Shown here piece by piece: positions 1-11,829 of a DNA stretch of 64,000 nt. Position 1 is the stretch's first letter. Each line of letters opens with the position of its first letter. Source of the DNA: Cavia porcellus. Taxonomy: Eukaryota; Chordata; Mammalia; Rodentia; Caviidae. The notes under the pieces were generated by a model, which had not been told where the DNA came from, did no database searches, and saw only the letters and a program-made list of their open reading frames with translations. The stretch is from positions 34,874,785 through 34,938,784 of the forward strand of contig NW_026947502.1 of NCBI RefSeq assembly GCF_034190915.1, read 5' to 3'. The position numbers and the translations under genes were made by a program.

Positions 1-59
1 ATTTTTTCCTCCTGCCCCAGAGATCTGAGACTTTGGGCAGGAGCCGCCATGCCTGGCCT
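1..59 (-). repeat. B1 SINE 5' end, cut by the window edge
   Basis: CCTCCTGCCCCAGAGAT through GCCATGCCTGGCC is the antisense of a B1 5' region (7SL-derived). The remainder lies before position 1. Confidence 0.7.
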
Positions 60-509
60 GATTCTGGCCTTCTTATTTTTTCTTGGTGTGTAAAGTTAAT
101 TTGTTAATGAGTTTTGCTCTCCATCAATAAATAAAAATGTATTGTACCATAAGATATATTATCAATTCTATTCAATATTTATGTTCCATGCAAATAAATT
201 TTATGATGCTGAGAACTGATTGAAGTGCTTTTAAATATAAACCTAAAATTTACCCTTAGTGCTAAATTTAGCTTTGGTACCTTTATTGCCTGATACCCAA
301 AATCTCTAACAATATCCATGCCAGTGAGCATTATTTAACACCAATTTTTAAAGGTACTGCTTCCCTCCATTATTAGAGCTTGAATATTCTCTGTGTACTG
401 AATACAGTTATGTATTCAGTGGGTGCTCAACAAATTATAGATATTAGGGTAAGCACTGCTTTTAGTAGCACAAAGTAGGAAATATTGACAATTTCAACTA
501 GTTCAACTT

Positions 510-674
510 GTTAGGTGTAGTGAAGCACTTCTATAATTCCAGTACTTGGGAAGCTGAGGTAGGATAGGAGGCAATTTTGAGACCATTCTGGGCTACAAAG
601 TAAGCCCAAGGCTAGCCTGAACCACATAGTGAGACCCTGTCTCAGAAAGACAAAAAAAAAAAAAAAAAAAAAAC
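510..674 (+). repeat. B1 SINE with target-site duplication
   Basis: Contains ATAATTCCAGTACTTGGGA, GAGACCCTGTCTCA and a 20-plus A tail. It is flanked by AGTTCAACTT at 500-509 and 675-684. The body holds two related pieces (GGGCTACAAAGTAAGCCCAAGG then GCCTGAACCACATAGTGAGA), the internal duplication typical of B1. Confidence 0.85.
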
Positions 675-679
675 AGTTC

Positions 680-2677
680 AACTTAATATTAAGTTCCACT
701 CATTTAGAAAATCATGTTTGAATTATACTATTAATCTCAATAGCATCTGGAAATGTTAAATTCTCACTTTTTAAAAATAAGAATGAAGATAAGGGTAACT
801 GGGTTATTTCTTCTTAAGTATCCAGTATATTACAAGAAAAAAGTAGACCTTCAAGAGACGTTCAATTAAGTAGGAGAATCTAATTATCATAACTCATATT
901 CACAAAGGGAACACTATAACTGGACAATGTGGATTAAAAATCTTTGCATTGCTAACTGAATTAAAGTGCCAACAGTAAATAATTAGAAAAAGATGAAAAA
1001 CCAGTTTTTAAGTCTCATCTACTAAGTCAACTACCTATGACTTGATGGAAATGACTTCTCCTAAGGGTTGAATATTCTCCTGCAGGTCATTATATTTCTG
1101 TCATGATTCAGTAACTTCTAAGAGTAAGAGAAACTACATTTGGTAGAGACCACATGAGATCTGACACATCTAATCTGCAAGTTCCACTTTTAATTTATAT
1201 CTAAAAAAAGAATAAATGAGCAAGTATAAGGTTATAAAAACCAGAGCTACAGAAACATAACACATAGTTCTATTATACCTGGATGCCCACTTCTGAACAA
1301 ACAAACTCTATTACATGTGCTGGCTTTGCATCAAAGGAGGTCAACCGAACTGCTCTCCTCCTGGTGAACATGTGAAATCTGTCGAACAACATTCAGCTCA
1401 ACACACTGACTTGATCTCACACGCGCGCGTATTTCGAGAACCGGGTTTTCATTTGAATAGCATTCCTTTTTAATTTAAGCAAAGCAAAATGGAAATAACA
1501 CCGGAACAGATGCAAAAGTATGGTGAAAAACGTCTCCTTGGACAAAGCTATTTTAATGAAAGCAACACTCTCTGCAGTCTCCTGATTCCTCCTTAGTATT
1601 CAACCACCCAAATTAGATTCACTTCACTGGCTGTCTTCATGAGATTTCACAAACCTGAGGAGGAGTAACAAAAGGAAATAAAAGGTAAAGATTTTCCTTA
1701 CAGCAGGATAGTAGGTTTTGAAACAAATTTTCATATTAAATGAAGCAACGTGATTAAACTCACAGTTCAAGATAATGATGAACTGATAGCTGGAACTCAG
1801 CTGCCTGACAGTTTAGCATATGAATTAAATTTTCTCCCCGTTAACCCACTTTAAAAAAAAAAAAACATATATTCAGACATCCCCCTTCAGGGAATTGACC
1901 ATATGTGGAATGTAAGCTCTTGGGTCCACATGGAGCTTGGCTTCCAATTTCTTAGCTCGCCGGAAAAGCAAGTTTATTGCATTATATTAAAATGGCTACT
2001 AGTAGATTTTTTGAGCATATGACTTTCTATTGGACAAGTCTGTTTACTCAAATGTACCATCACTCAAATTCATACAGGTGAACCAGAAGTTGTTTTCATG
2101 AGTGGTAAAACCCAAAAAGGGATGATTATCACCAAATGCACCTCAAATGAAGAGAAAAATACATGTGGTGAAGAGAGGGAGAGCTGTCATGATGTACAAC
2201 ATGGATCTCCCTGTGCACATTCACAGCTCTGCAGTAGAATGTTTTCTATAAAACTCTCATTCCACAAATAGAATTTAAAAATGGGATTGTAACATATGGT
2301 CATGTAGATTGAAAATTCAATCCACATGTCTTCAACAATACCAACGTGGTAGGCTAATAAAGATGCAAATCGGGAAAGGTACACTCTTAAATTGGCTACC
2401 AAGGAGACCCCGATGATTCCAGAGTTATTCTATGAATATCAAAAGAAAAAATATCATCAGGATATAATTACAGCCTTCATACTTCCAGCGTTACAAACTA
2501 AAGATTTCACATAGCTTACATATGTTGTAAGATGCATAGAGAGACTTAAGTGAAAAAAGCAGCAAATCAGTTCTAAAGAGGTGCAGGTCAGATGATGTCC
2601 AATTATAGATGTGGAGCTGTATGAATTAAAGATAATTAAGTCTTGAGTTTGTTTGCCCAGCAGGATCTATAGTTTGA
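680..2677. other. Intronic sequence without a recognised repeat
   Basis: About 2 kb of AT-rich sequence in which I recognise no gene or repeat family. It includes an unusual CpG cluster at 1422-1446 discussed under findings. Confidence 0.5.
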
Positions 2678-2690
2678 ATACCTCCATTTT

Positions 2691-2783
2691 GAATTTTTTT
2701 TTTTTATCGGTACCGGGGATTGAACTCACAACCGCCTGCTTGCAAGGCAGGTGCTTATGCCGCTGAGCTAAATCCCCAGCCCC
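2691..2783 (-). repeat. ID SINE with 13-bp target-site duplication
   Basis: Antisense ID: poly-T, ATCGGTACCGGGGATTGAA, then GAGCTAAATCCCCAGCCCC. It is flanked by ATACCTCCATTTT at 2678-2690 and 2784-2796, perfect over 13 bp. The polymerase III A and B boxes are retained on the minus strand. Confidence 0.92.
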
Positions 2784-3190
2784 ATACCTCCATTTTTAAA
2801 AGCCCTGCACTGCAGACTTGACATTTCTGCATCACTGTCAGGGTCACTGTAAGATGAAAACAATTAAAGCTCCAAGAGATGAAATTATTTCTCGAAAGTC
2901 ACAAAGCTAGTAAGTGCCTAGGAATGTAAATTCTAAATCTGACTGACTCCAGAGCTTGTTTGTTTTTTACACAAGTATTTACCACAGGAGTTTTGTTTTG
3001 GTTTTGTGTGTTCTCAGGATAGTGGAGATTGTTCTGGAGGTAGCAGCCACTCTGCCACAGAACTACATCCCAGCCTTGTTAGTTCTTATTTTGAAACAAG
3101 GTCTCATTCAATTGCCCTGGCTACCCTGAAAGGGCACCAGAGTAGCTGCTTTGCAGGTGAGTGTAACTGCACCTGGAAACAAGGCAGATT

Positions 3191-3384
3191 ATTTTTTGTT
3201 TTGTTTTGGTGCTGGGGATTGAACCCAAGGCTTTACACTAAGCCATATCTCCAGCCCTTTTTTATTTTTTAAGAAAGGGTCTTGCTAAACTCATTGCATT
3301 GCCAGGGTAGGTTTAAACTTCTGATCCTTCTGCCTCAGTCTCCCAGAGCACCAGGATGATAAGCCGGTGCCAGCACACCTGGCC
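3191..3384 (-). repeat. Old composite SINE, B1 then ID in sense order
   Basis: On the plus strand an ID-like end (GCTGGGGATTGAACCCAAGG) is followed by an antisense B1 (AAAGGGTCTTGCTAAACTCA ... CAGCACACCTGGCC). Read on the minus strand the order is B1, then ID, then an A-rich tail. The same arrangement recurs at several places in the window. Confidence 0.75.
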
Positions 3385-3825
3385 CCAAGCCAACCTTATA
3401 CATCACCTTTATGACTTCTGCCAGACTAAGCGCCATCTGGATTACAATGTACTTAACATTTTTCTGAAACTGATAGATTTATACTTCAAGCCATTTATTC
3501 AAAATGAAAAGTCGAGATCACTATTACTAATGTAAAACCATTGTCAGCTGCCATGAGCAGAGAGCAACTATAAAAAACTGGCCTAGCAGAGCTCTGACCC
3601 TGGGCCCTGCTGTGTCCTCACACCAAGGGCTCAGCTGGGGAGGCACCTGAGATCTTCCTGCACCCAGATGAAACCTTTCTCTTGATTTCAACCAATGGGC
3701 TGAGTGAGGATTAAAAAGGAAATTCTGCTCCTGGTGTGAAAGACGATCTTATCTAATACCACTGGGTGTGCCACCTGCGTATCAGTGGTTGCACTTTGGG
3801 GAAGTGCAGTTCACTGCCTGAGCAT

Positions 3826-4022
3826 TTCTTTTGTTTTTTCCTGTATTAGGGATTGAACCCAAGACTTTGATACAGAATTACAGCCCCATCTTTTTCTTTT
3901 TCTTTTTTCTTTTCTTTGTGGCAGGGTCTCGGTAAGTTGTGAAGTTGCCCAGCTGTGAGTTTGCGACCTACTGCCTCAGCTTCCCAGAGAACCATGATTA
4001 CAATTCACCACCACGCATGCCT
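3826..4022 (-). repeat. Composite SINE, B1 then ID
   Basis: AGGGATTGAACCCAAGACTT (ID part) is followed by GCAGGGTCTCGGTAAGTTGT to CACCACGCATGCC (B1 part), both antisense. Confidence 0.75.
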
Positions 4023-4254
4023 CTAGTTGAGCTTTTTAGGTGCACAGGAGTAAAGAAAGACAGAAGGAAAATAGATGAATTTTTTTTTTCAAATGGAAAT
4101 TCAATTTGAAGGAAACTAGATGGATATCTGTGTACGATTTGGTTAGCTGTTAGCTGTAACAAACCTGAGACCAACTCAAAAGTAAGCATAGATCTAAATT
4201 CTTTTTTAAAAAATTCAATTTCACAGAGTAATGTGATTTCATAGAGTGATTTGA

Positions 4255-4835
4255 TTTCACAGAGTAATGGATTTCATTGTGGCCTTTTCATACATGTATA
4301 TAACCTATTTTGATCTATCCATCCCCCACGACCTCTGTCGTCTCTCCCCACCCCATCTTCTTCCATTTCTCTCATGATCTCCTTTCCTCTTTTGGGTAAT
4401 CTTTTTTGTTTTGTTTTGTTTCCTCTAGATCTGTCTAGAGAAAACATGTGATACTTATGTTTCTCAACCTGGCCTATTTTGTTTAACCTGAGGATCTCCA
4501 GTTCCGTATATTTTCCTGCAAATGACATGATTTCATCCTTCTTCGTGGCTAAATAAATGGTGTACATACACCATATTTTCGTTATCCATTCATCAGCTGA
4601 TGGGTACTGAGGCTGATTCCATAACGCAGCTATTGTGAGCTTTGAGGTGGTAAACATGAGTTTGTAGGTATCCCTATACTATGTGCTGACTTTGATTCCT
4701 TCAAGTATGTCCTCAGGCTTGGTATAGCTAGATCATATGGTAATTCTATTTTTAGTGTTTTGAGGGGTCTCCATACTGGCAGTAGTAGTTTATATTCCCA
4801 AGAACACTTACAAGGATGTCTGACAGCCTTCAAGT
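4255..4835 (-). mobile_element. L1 fragment, 3' end of ORF2
   Basis: Minus-strand translation gives LKIELPYDLAIPSL, then SADEWITKIWCMYTIYL and KKDEIMSFAGKYTELEIL, then EKHKYHMFSLD. These match the C-terminal end of LINE-1 ORF2 as generally known. Frame changes and stops show it is dead. Roughly 580 bp, 5' truncated. Confidence 0.85.
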
Positions 4836-5256
4836 GCTTTAGGACCTTACTGGATATTGCTAGCTAAGTTCCCTGGCTAAACACAGTAGGATGCCATACA
4901 AACATCACCAGGCCTCCCCTACCAAACTCAGTCTCAGAAGTAAGCTGAAAGTTCCCAGTGCTTGCTTCTCCTGGGCAAACCTGACTTAGAGTGGCTGTGT
5001 GTGTACTTCTCAACAGAATTTCATCTGGGCTTCTCCTCACTTCTATAAAACATACAGACTGAACATAGCTACTAGAATACCAAGATTAGCACCACCAGAA
5101 ACTGATAAATCAACTCCATACAACTCCGTACACATTCACATTACACAGTTCTTTGTTATAAAAATCTGAATTTAAGTAGGAGAGATGGCAATGGATTCTA
5201 AGTGAGAAATATTTTGAAAATGAAAGAAATGCAGATTTATTCATATTGAGAAACAG

Positions 5257-5360
5257 AAGCCAGGGGTGGTGGTGCATGCCTGTAATCCCAGCTCTCAGGA
5301 GACTGAGGCAGGAGGATCATTGAGAGCTCAATGCCAGCATGAACTACATAACAAGACTGG
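5257..5360 (+). repeat. B1 SINE fused to a (GA)n tract
   Basis: GGGTGGTGGTGCATGCCTGT, AATCCCAGCTCTCAGGAGAC and a GAACTACATAACAAGACTGG end. The usual A tail is replaced by a GA microsatellite. Confidence 0.85.
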
Positions 5361-5432
5361 GAGAGAGAGAGAGAGAGAGACAGAGAGAGAGAGAGAGAAG
5401 GACAGGGGGAGGGAGAGAGACAGACAGAGAGA
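5360..5432. repeat. (GA)n microsatellite, interrupted
   Basis: About 73 bp of GA dinucleotides with CAGA interruptions, at the 3' end of the B1 element. Confidence 0.95.
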
Positions 5433-5504
5433 TATCTCTAATTTTCAAATGTATACAAAAAAGAGCTTGCTTAAAATGCACATATTACCAGTTTAAAAAA
5501 AAAT

Positions 5505-5615
5505 GGGCTGGGGATTTAGCTCAGCGGCATAAGCACCTGCCTTGCAAGTGTGTGGTCGTGAGTTCGATCCCTGGTACCAATAAAAAAAGAAAAAGACAAA
5601 AAAAAAAAAAAAAAA
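5505..5615 (+). repeat. ID SINE
   Basis: GGGCTGGGGATTTAGCTCAG start, B box GAGTTCGATCC, CTGGTACCAATAAAAAAAGA end and an A-rich tail. Confidence 0.93.
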
Positions 5616-6104
5616 GCTTCAATGACACACTGAGAAAACAATATAAACTGGCAAAGCAGCCTGATAACCTCCAAGCCTTCCATTTGTCCCCACTATTTGT
5701 ATTTCTGAGGAAACACAGGTTTATTCTCGAATTAGGAAAGCACACTGCTTACACCTTAAACTTCAGGAGCCAGGGACTAGTTTAACAATTAACAGAAGTC
5801 CATGGCCAAACTGTTGCTTCAAAAAAAAGATGGTAGGTATCCTCACATATTATACCAACTTCTCTGCCAAGTGACTGGTACATATACACTGCTGAATAAA
5901 AACTACCTCGGGTGAATTAGCACATAGGTGACATCTCACTCTTAAATACATAATTTGGTGAGATTTTTGGAGAAAGTGAAGGCAGGGAGGATTTGAATGC
6001 CAATCATGTCACCTTTCTCAAGCAGAGATAGTATCAATATTAACACTGGTGTTAGCTTCTCATCTAATGGTCTACATTTTTTTTTAGTTGACAAAATTAG
6101 CTTT

Positions 6105-6232
6105 AGAATGTTTAAATACAGCTATTTTGAAGAAAACAAGAGACATTATGGTAGCCACTGTTGATTTCCTGCTGTCTTTTTCTGAAATCCTGTTTGCTGT
6201 TTTATTCTCTTTAAAATAAAAAAATAAAAATA
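6105..6232 (+). repeat. Single-unit copy of the 150-bp repeat family
   Basis: ACAGCTATTTTGAAGAAAAC, then AGAGACATTATGGTAGCCAC and GTTTTATTCTCTTTAAAATAAA match the third unit at 53580-53742 in order and spacing. It is a separate, shorter copy. Confidence 0.7.
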
Positions 6233-6239
6233 GAATGTT

Positions 6240-7200
6240 TAAGTGTTCCAGTATTGGAAAGCTAAATTTCTACTTAATAGGAAAACCCCAGGTATGAAAT
6301 AACATTCATCATAGATTTGTGGTTCAGTAATTATTTTGCTCTGTTTTAGTGAAATATCCTCACAAAACTGCTGCTAAATATGAAAGAATAAAAAAACAAG
6401 AATGATAATTTGTTTCAAGTGAAATATGAAAATGCAGAATTTCTATTTTAATTCAGAGTCTAGAATTGAAACTAAGATACTGCATCTTTTCTAGTTTAAA
6501 AAAGAGGAAAAGATTTTTTAAAAATAAGGAAAAGTTTTAATCTCTGAGTTATATCTTTTAAAACACTACCTCCAATCTTCTCACCTTAATTTTTGGAAAG
6601 TTCTTTTGTAATTGTTCTTTACTAATGGTAGGGGGACAGTGCTGGCAGGTAGGAGATAAAACTTTAACTCAGAGCTCGGTTTCCGGATGTGACAGGAAAT
6701 GCACCAGCAGGCATACACCGGGCCTTGTTCTAAGTTCTCAGGTGATGTAGATGCTACTGCCTTGTGCATATGCACAACTGTCACTTTACCGTCTAGTGCA
6801 AAAATCCGTAGACAAACATGTAATTGGTATACTTTGACTTTAAAATTGTTCCTACCTGATTATCTAAAATCTTTGTAATAAATTTTTATTTTAATGATTT
6901 CTATGTTAAAATTTTTGTGGATATACTGAAAAATATATAAAATTATCCTACAGAAAAAAAGATGCAAAAGACAAATCTTATAAACAATTTCCTTCTTCAA
7001 ATCAGTCAAGGAAATTAATGATAAAATGCATATTACAGTTCCTGAACTGAAATAAATGGAGATATTTCAGTAAATAATGAGGAAACTTATTTCTCTCATC
7101 CGCTTCTTCAACTGAGGTTTCTGGGGTGAACAGATCATTAACCATCATGGCTCATTTTATGTCTAGTCCTACCTTCCATCTTAAACAACTGGCTGCTTAG
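6240..7200. other. AT-rich intronic sequence
   Basis: No recognised gene or repeat. Short open frames here have no coding character. Confidence 0.5.
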
Positions 7201-7204
7201 AAGA

Positions 7205-7330
7205 AATGGGCTTTATGCATAAATATTCCCTGAGCATCAACAATGTGTTAGGTACCAGGCTAAATGCAGAGAATAAGTGAATGGGTGGGAGAAGATAAAT
7301 GATAAACAAGTAAAAAAGGAATTGGTAATC
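7205..7330 (+). repeat. Ancient mammal-wide repeat fragment (possible)
   Basis: CCCTGAGCATCAACAATGTG, then TTAGGTACCAGGCTAAATGC resembles the widespread 'caggcactgttctaagcactg' type of old mammalian repeat. Weak. Confidence 0.4.
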
Positions 7331-7559
7331 ACTTTATGAACATTTCCAATTCCCATTTACGTGTATGTGACAGTAGGGGGAAGCCTCCACTATCGCCCAT
7401 AGTGATTCTCTCATTATTCATGCCTTTGGACAGACTCATCCCAGGCTATACAAGGCTGGCCTGGGTAACAAACAGGGTCTTGCATAAATAATCGAGTGCG
7501 ATTTCTGAGACTACATAATGAAACACACGATAGCTCCACCTTGCTCTGGTAGGTCTCTC

Positions 7560-7872
7560 ACCCTGGAGGAATCCAGCCACCATGTTAGACAGCATTCATG
7601 CATCCCTGTGAAGAGATGCATGTGATGAGGGACTGTGGCCTCCTGCCATTGTTAGCAATCACTTCAGAAGCAGAGTCTCCCAGTCCTCATCAAGTGTTCA
7701 AATGACACAGCCCTTGCTGACAGCATGATGGCAACCTCAAGAGTGACCCTGAGCCAAATACCTAGCTGAACCATCCTTGGAGTCCTGGCATGGAGAAACT
7801 GTGGCAAGTGGTTGCTGTCTGGAGCCTCTAAAGTTTGGGATGATTGGTTGTGCAGCAATAGGTAACCAATAT
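7560..7872 (+). mobile_element. MaLR LTR fragment, MLT1-like 3' part
   Basis: The order CCTCCTGCCATTGTTAGC, GTGACCCTGAGCC, GAGAAACTGTGGCAAGTGG and TGCAGCAATAGGTAACCAAT follows the 3' half of MLT1-type LTRs (ending in a 'cagcaatagataactaata' motif). Divergent, so old. Confidence 0.6.
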
Positions 7873-7937
7873 AAAAGAAAATGTGAAGACACACCTGCTT
7901 AAATGGGGAGGTCAGGAAAGGCTTCTCTGAGAAGAGT

Positions 7938-8003
7938 AAATCTACTAGAGTATGGTCATCTAGCAAGTATGAGGCCCTGTGTTCAATCCCCAGTATTGTA
8001 AAC
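7938..8003 (+). repeat. Old ID-like SINE remnant
   Basis: AGTATGGTCATCTAGCAAGT, then AGGCCCTGTGTTCAATCCCC. The A-box half is decayed and the B-box half is clear. Confidence 0.65.
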
Positions 8004-8982
8004 AAACAGGATAACATCCCCAATCAAGGGCCCCCGAGGGCAGAGTAATAGGGAGGTGCACACAGGCAGTGTGGTCAAAGCACCTACAGGACAAGTGAGA
8101 AAGACAAGGTCATGGAGGTGTCCATGGCCTTGTCATGCGGGCCTCTTGCTATCCTTTAAATGATATTCCTAACACACTGGGAATGCTTCCATGAGTCCTT
8201 ACAGAAGTCTAAGGTAATCCTTGATGCTTAAACACTTCCACTGGGCTGCTGGAAAAAAACACCCATGCTGGCCTGCTATCTACTCTTAAGCTACTCCGAG
8301 GCTCAGAGAGGGACCTAAAATGTTTGAAATTATTAGGAATTACATGAATTTTGTAGAATGGCTATTAGCAGTTGTGTTGCTGTTTTACCTTGAGGTTGAC
8401 ATGGCCTCTGCAGTGAGGAAAGGAGAGCTAAAGCAATGGACAAGCCCTTCCTGAGGCAGTGTCCAATGCACACCAAACCCAAATCCAAACTCAGCCAAGC
8501 TGTCTTGCTAAGCTCAAAATGTTTATGTGGAACAAGCACAAATTTGTAATATAAATATTTACTTTTTTGTTGTGGGTGTGATTTTAAAAATTAAAACTAT
8601 TTTTATTATGCAAATAATATTCATTGCAGAAAAATGCTCATTTTATACACATAATGTGCCTTGCGAAAAATTAACAAATGCAAATGTGCAAAACACTAAA
8701 CTTGAAATTACCAATCATCAAATTACGCCAAAATAAAAACTATATTCATGTTCCTAAGTATGTATCTAGTTAATGAATAAGGAAGAAGAAATAGCAATAG
8801 TAACTTTACCTCTATTTTAGTCAGCTGGTGATCCATTTAAGCACAAACTGTCACTCTAAGCTACCATTTTGCCAATATTAATTTCCTTAATTTCAACCTA
8901 CCTACTTTCCTCACTAGAAAAGGAAAATAAAAGTTGAGGACTTTTCACTTTGTGAAGGATTTAAGCACCATTTTTATTTACT

Positions 8983-9066
8983 TACTAATTTGGTGGGGGG
9001 CTCGGGATTAAATGTAGGGATTCCCTACTGCTGGGAAAGCACTTTATCACTGAGCTGCAGAGCAAC
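8983..9066 (-). repeat. Old ID-like SINE remnant
   Basis: GGGGGGCTCGGGATTAAATG ... AAGCACTTTATCACTGAGCT is a decayed antisense ID. Confidence 0.6.
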
Positions 9067-9069
9067 AAG

Positions 9070-10253
9070 TCTCAGGCATAATCTTGAATATTTTACTGAA
9101 CCACCGAATGTCATTTATTTAATGGAAAGTATTACAGCGCATGGTGCCTTTCCAATCAAGGTTTAAACCATCTGAAGGCAGGCTTTCAAGAAAATAAAGT
9201 GTTCTTTGCTTATAAAAGGAGGCACTCCACAGCTGAATTTCATAGGAATTTCAAATTAATGATCCACTGTCAACACTCATACAACTTTACTCCTCCAGTA
9301 CACTACCATCACCTTCTTTGGATTCACTGAAAAACATTTTTAGCCAGTAAGGTCTAACTGAGACATGATCTTAAGGTACCTGGATTCTGTAATATTGAAA
9401 GCTGTGAATCTGGAAAACACGATAAAAAGGTACAAAGACTCTAGACTCAATCTTGAATACAACACATAAATGAATTTCTGTTCTTTACAAATTACCTGGT
9501 CTCAGGAATTTTATTATAGCAGCAAAGGTGAATTAAGCACTCACATTCCACATAAATAATATATAGTGGTTTCTATTGTGTGCCCCAACTTTCTGTTTAC
9601 TGTAGAACCAGGAATAACCAGACAACCCTGGTTCTGTTTGTGTTCTTCTGTGGGGCCCATGTGTTCTTGTCTTGTTTTACACTTAGATGTGAGAAATTCA
9701 AGCCATATCACATTGAAACACATTTTTCTACTTGTGCCCACTAATGGCTTTAGTCTAGACAATGAATCTGATTTATCACCAGAGGTACAAATGAAACCCT
9801 AATTCATGTATCTTTACTGTTTCCCTGTGCTACCCCCAATCCAAGTGGCATTGCACATTGCCCTTTTTTAAATTTTAAAATGAAAGAAGAAAAAATAGTA
9901 AAAACAATGACACAGAATTTCAAAATAGAATATTAGGGAATTAACAATGGTTAATGTGTTGAGTATTATTTTCAGAGTGGTTGTTTAGATTACCAGACAT
10001 ACATATGAAAAACTGATCAAACAATGAAATTACAATGCCACTCTTTTTGATGGGCTATTTCTATCATGAATTGAAAATTTTGTCCCCCAGGATTTCTCTT
10101 TGGGAGTGAGCCACATTCCTTCGACAGACACTTGGATTGCTCTCAGCTGCTGCCCCCAGTGTGGCCCTCGTGGTTGCAGCCCAGTGCTCAGGTTTGGGGG
10201 AGGGGTAGATGAAGAAAGGTAGTCACGCTGGGACCTGGAATTGGAAAAAGGGG
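9070..10253. other. Intronic sequence without a recognised repeat
   Basis: No gene or named repeat seen. ORFs at 9541-9802 on both strands show no similarity I recognise. Confidence 0.45.
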
Positions 10254-10690
10254 TGTTGTGGCTTGTATCTGGGGTCCCCCCAAAGCCTCATGCAGTAATA
10301 AATGGGGCTCTGCAGAGGAGGCTGGATCCAGGGTGTGTGATGCTGGCATCAAGGATGTGATGCTGGGATTGATTCATGGTGCATACTAGAAGCAAAGCCG
10401 CCCTGCTCTGGGTGTGAGTGCTGCCTGCCCTAGGGTGAAAGCGTGGATAGGATATAAGGCACAAAAAGAGGTCACTGCTCATCACTTACTGATTCGCTTC
10501 TTCACTACTTTGCTGCCTTCTGCCCGCCATGAACTGTTTCTCCTCTGCGATGTCCCTCTGCCACACCACCCTGCCATGCAGCCAGCCAACTACGAAATGA
10601 AACCTATACAAACTGTGAGCTAAATAAACCTTTTCTCCTTTAACTTTGGGTGTTGGGTATTTTGTCCCACCAACAAGAAAAAGTAATTTA
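10254..10690 (+). mobile_element. MaLR LTR (MST/ORR1-like)
   Basis: Starts TGTTGTGGCTTGTATCTGGG and ends CTGTGAGCTAAATAAACCTT then TTGGGTATTTTGTC and AAAAAGTAATT, a layout shared by MST and rodent ORR1 LTRs. It is clearly paralogous to the LTR at 19554-19973. The RPL5 retrocopy starts at its 3' edge. Confidence 0.75.
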
Positions 10691-10692
10691 AA

Positions 10693-11810
10693 AAGGAAGT
10701 TTCTTAAAGCTGTCAAGAATAAGGCCTACTTTAAGAGATACCAACTGAAATTTGGAAGAGAAAAAAAACCTGATAAACTATGCTCAGAAATGCTTGGTGA
10801 TCCAGGACAAAAGTAAGTACAACAAGCACAAATACAGGTTGACAGTTCGAGTAATAACAGAGATATCATTTGTCAGCTTGCTTACGTCGAAGAAGGGAAT
10901 ATGATCATTACAGCCGCATATGGCGTGAAAGCTGGCCTAACAAATTACGCTGCAGCATTCTGCACTGGCCTGCTGTTGGTCTGTTGGTTCCTTAGCAGGT
11001 TTGGTACAGGCAAGATTATGAAGGCCAAGGGGAGGTACGTGCACATGAATACAAGATGGAAAGCACTGGTGCCTTCAGCTGCCATCTTGACACGGGGCTT
11101 GCCAGAACTACAACTGTCACAGTTTTTGGAGCCCTTCAGAGTGCTTATGGCTTGTCTATCCCTCCTATACTAACTGATTCCCTGATTATGATTTTGAAAC
11201 CAAGGAATTCAATGCAGAAGCACATCGGAAGCCTGTCAGGTTATACACACTACCTAATGGAGAAGATGAAGACGCTTGCAAGAAATAATTTTCTCAGTAC
11301 ATAAAGAACTATGTCACTCTAGAAATGATGGAGGAGATGTATAAAAGGGCAATAAATCAGACACACAAGTTTTGCCTGGTTTCTGTTATTTGAGTGAAAA
11401 AGAGATTAAGAGTTGGAATGAACAGGCAGAGATAGTAAGGAGAGGGAAAAAAGAATTAAGATATGTTTTAAGCTTGTACAAATCCCCATCATAATGTAAT
11501 CATGTACTGCAAACATGTACTGGTAAACATGTTAATAAAAAACCCTGGGTTCAATCCCCAGTAGTGCCTGAAAAAAAAAAACTTCATGTTGCTGCTATAT
11601 GAGAGAATCCAGTCTATAAGAAGCAGCCAAAGAAATGCTAGAAAGAAGAGGTAGAACCATCCTAAAATACCCGTCACGATCATCAGGCAGCTCCAAAGAA
11701 GGCAACGCTTCCTCAGAGCTCAGGAGCAGGATGCTTGGGGTTAAACCAAACCAAAGTCTTCCAGGAAGATTTTTCAGATAAAGAAAGACCAATAAACTTG
11801 TTCCCCCAGC
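10693..11810 (+). pseudogene. RPL5: Processed pseudogene of ribosomal protein L5, interrupted
   Basis: An intronless, decayed copy of RPL5, a 60S subunit protein that binds 5S rRNA. Similarity begins at about codon 2-3 near 10696 (the part encoding KNKAYFKRYQ), without a recognisable ATG or 5' UTR. It continues through [19 protein letters not shown] at about 10924-10980 and the MMEEMYK region near 11324. It is then split by about 230 bp of unrelated sequence and resumes at 11583 with the C-terminal region (RENPVYEKKP-like, then KKASFLRAQE-like). It ends in RPL5 3' UTR with an AATAAA near 11790. Stops, small deletions (for example the AHELPKY region before GVK) and frameshifts rule out function. 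It lies directly against the 3' end of the MaLR LTR 10254-10690 and is antisense to MCC. The identity is based on memory of the human coding sequence. Confidence 0.92.
11351..11582 (+). repeat. Insertion splitting the RPL5 pseudogene, ending in an ID-like tail
   Basis: About 232 bp separate the parts of RPL5 that should be contiguous. The insert ends with CCCTGGGTTCAATCCCCAG and an A-rich run, the pattern of a tRNA-derived SINE 3' half on the plus strand. The upstream portion (AAGTTTTGCC to GCTTGTACAA) is not a repeat I can name. No clean target duplication is visible. The insertion must be younger than the RPL5 retrocopy. Confidence 0.7.
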
Positions 11811-11829
11811 AGCAAAAGTGTCTTTGACA

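Noticed and set aside
4274..4833. Two adjacent minus-strand frames as a host gene
   Set aside because: Both are pieces of L1 ORF2 C-terminus separated by a frame change.
5266..5785. Arg/Glu-rich frames across GA repeats (also near 21.6 and 47.25 kb)
   Set aside because: They are translations of (GA)n microsatellites and SINE sequence.
10901..11304. RPL5 frame as a functional short protein
   Set aside because: The reading frame shifts between blocks, residues before GVK are deleted and an insertion splits the 3' part; it is a dead retrocopy.
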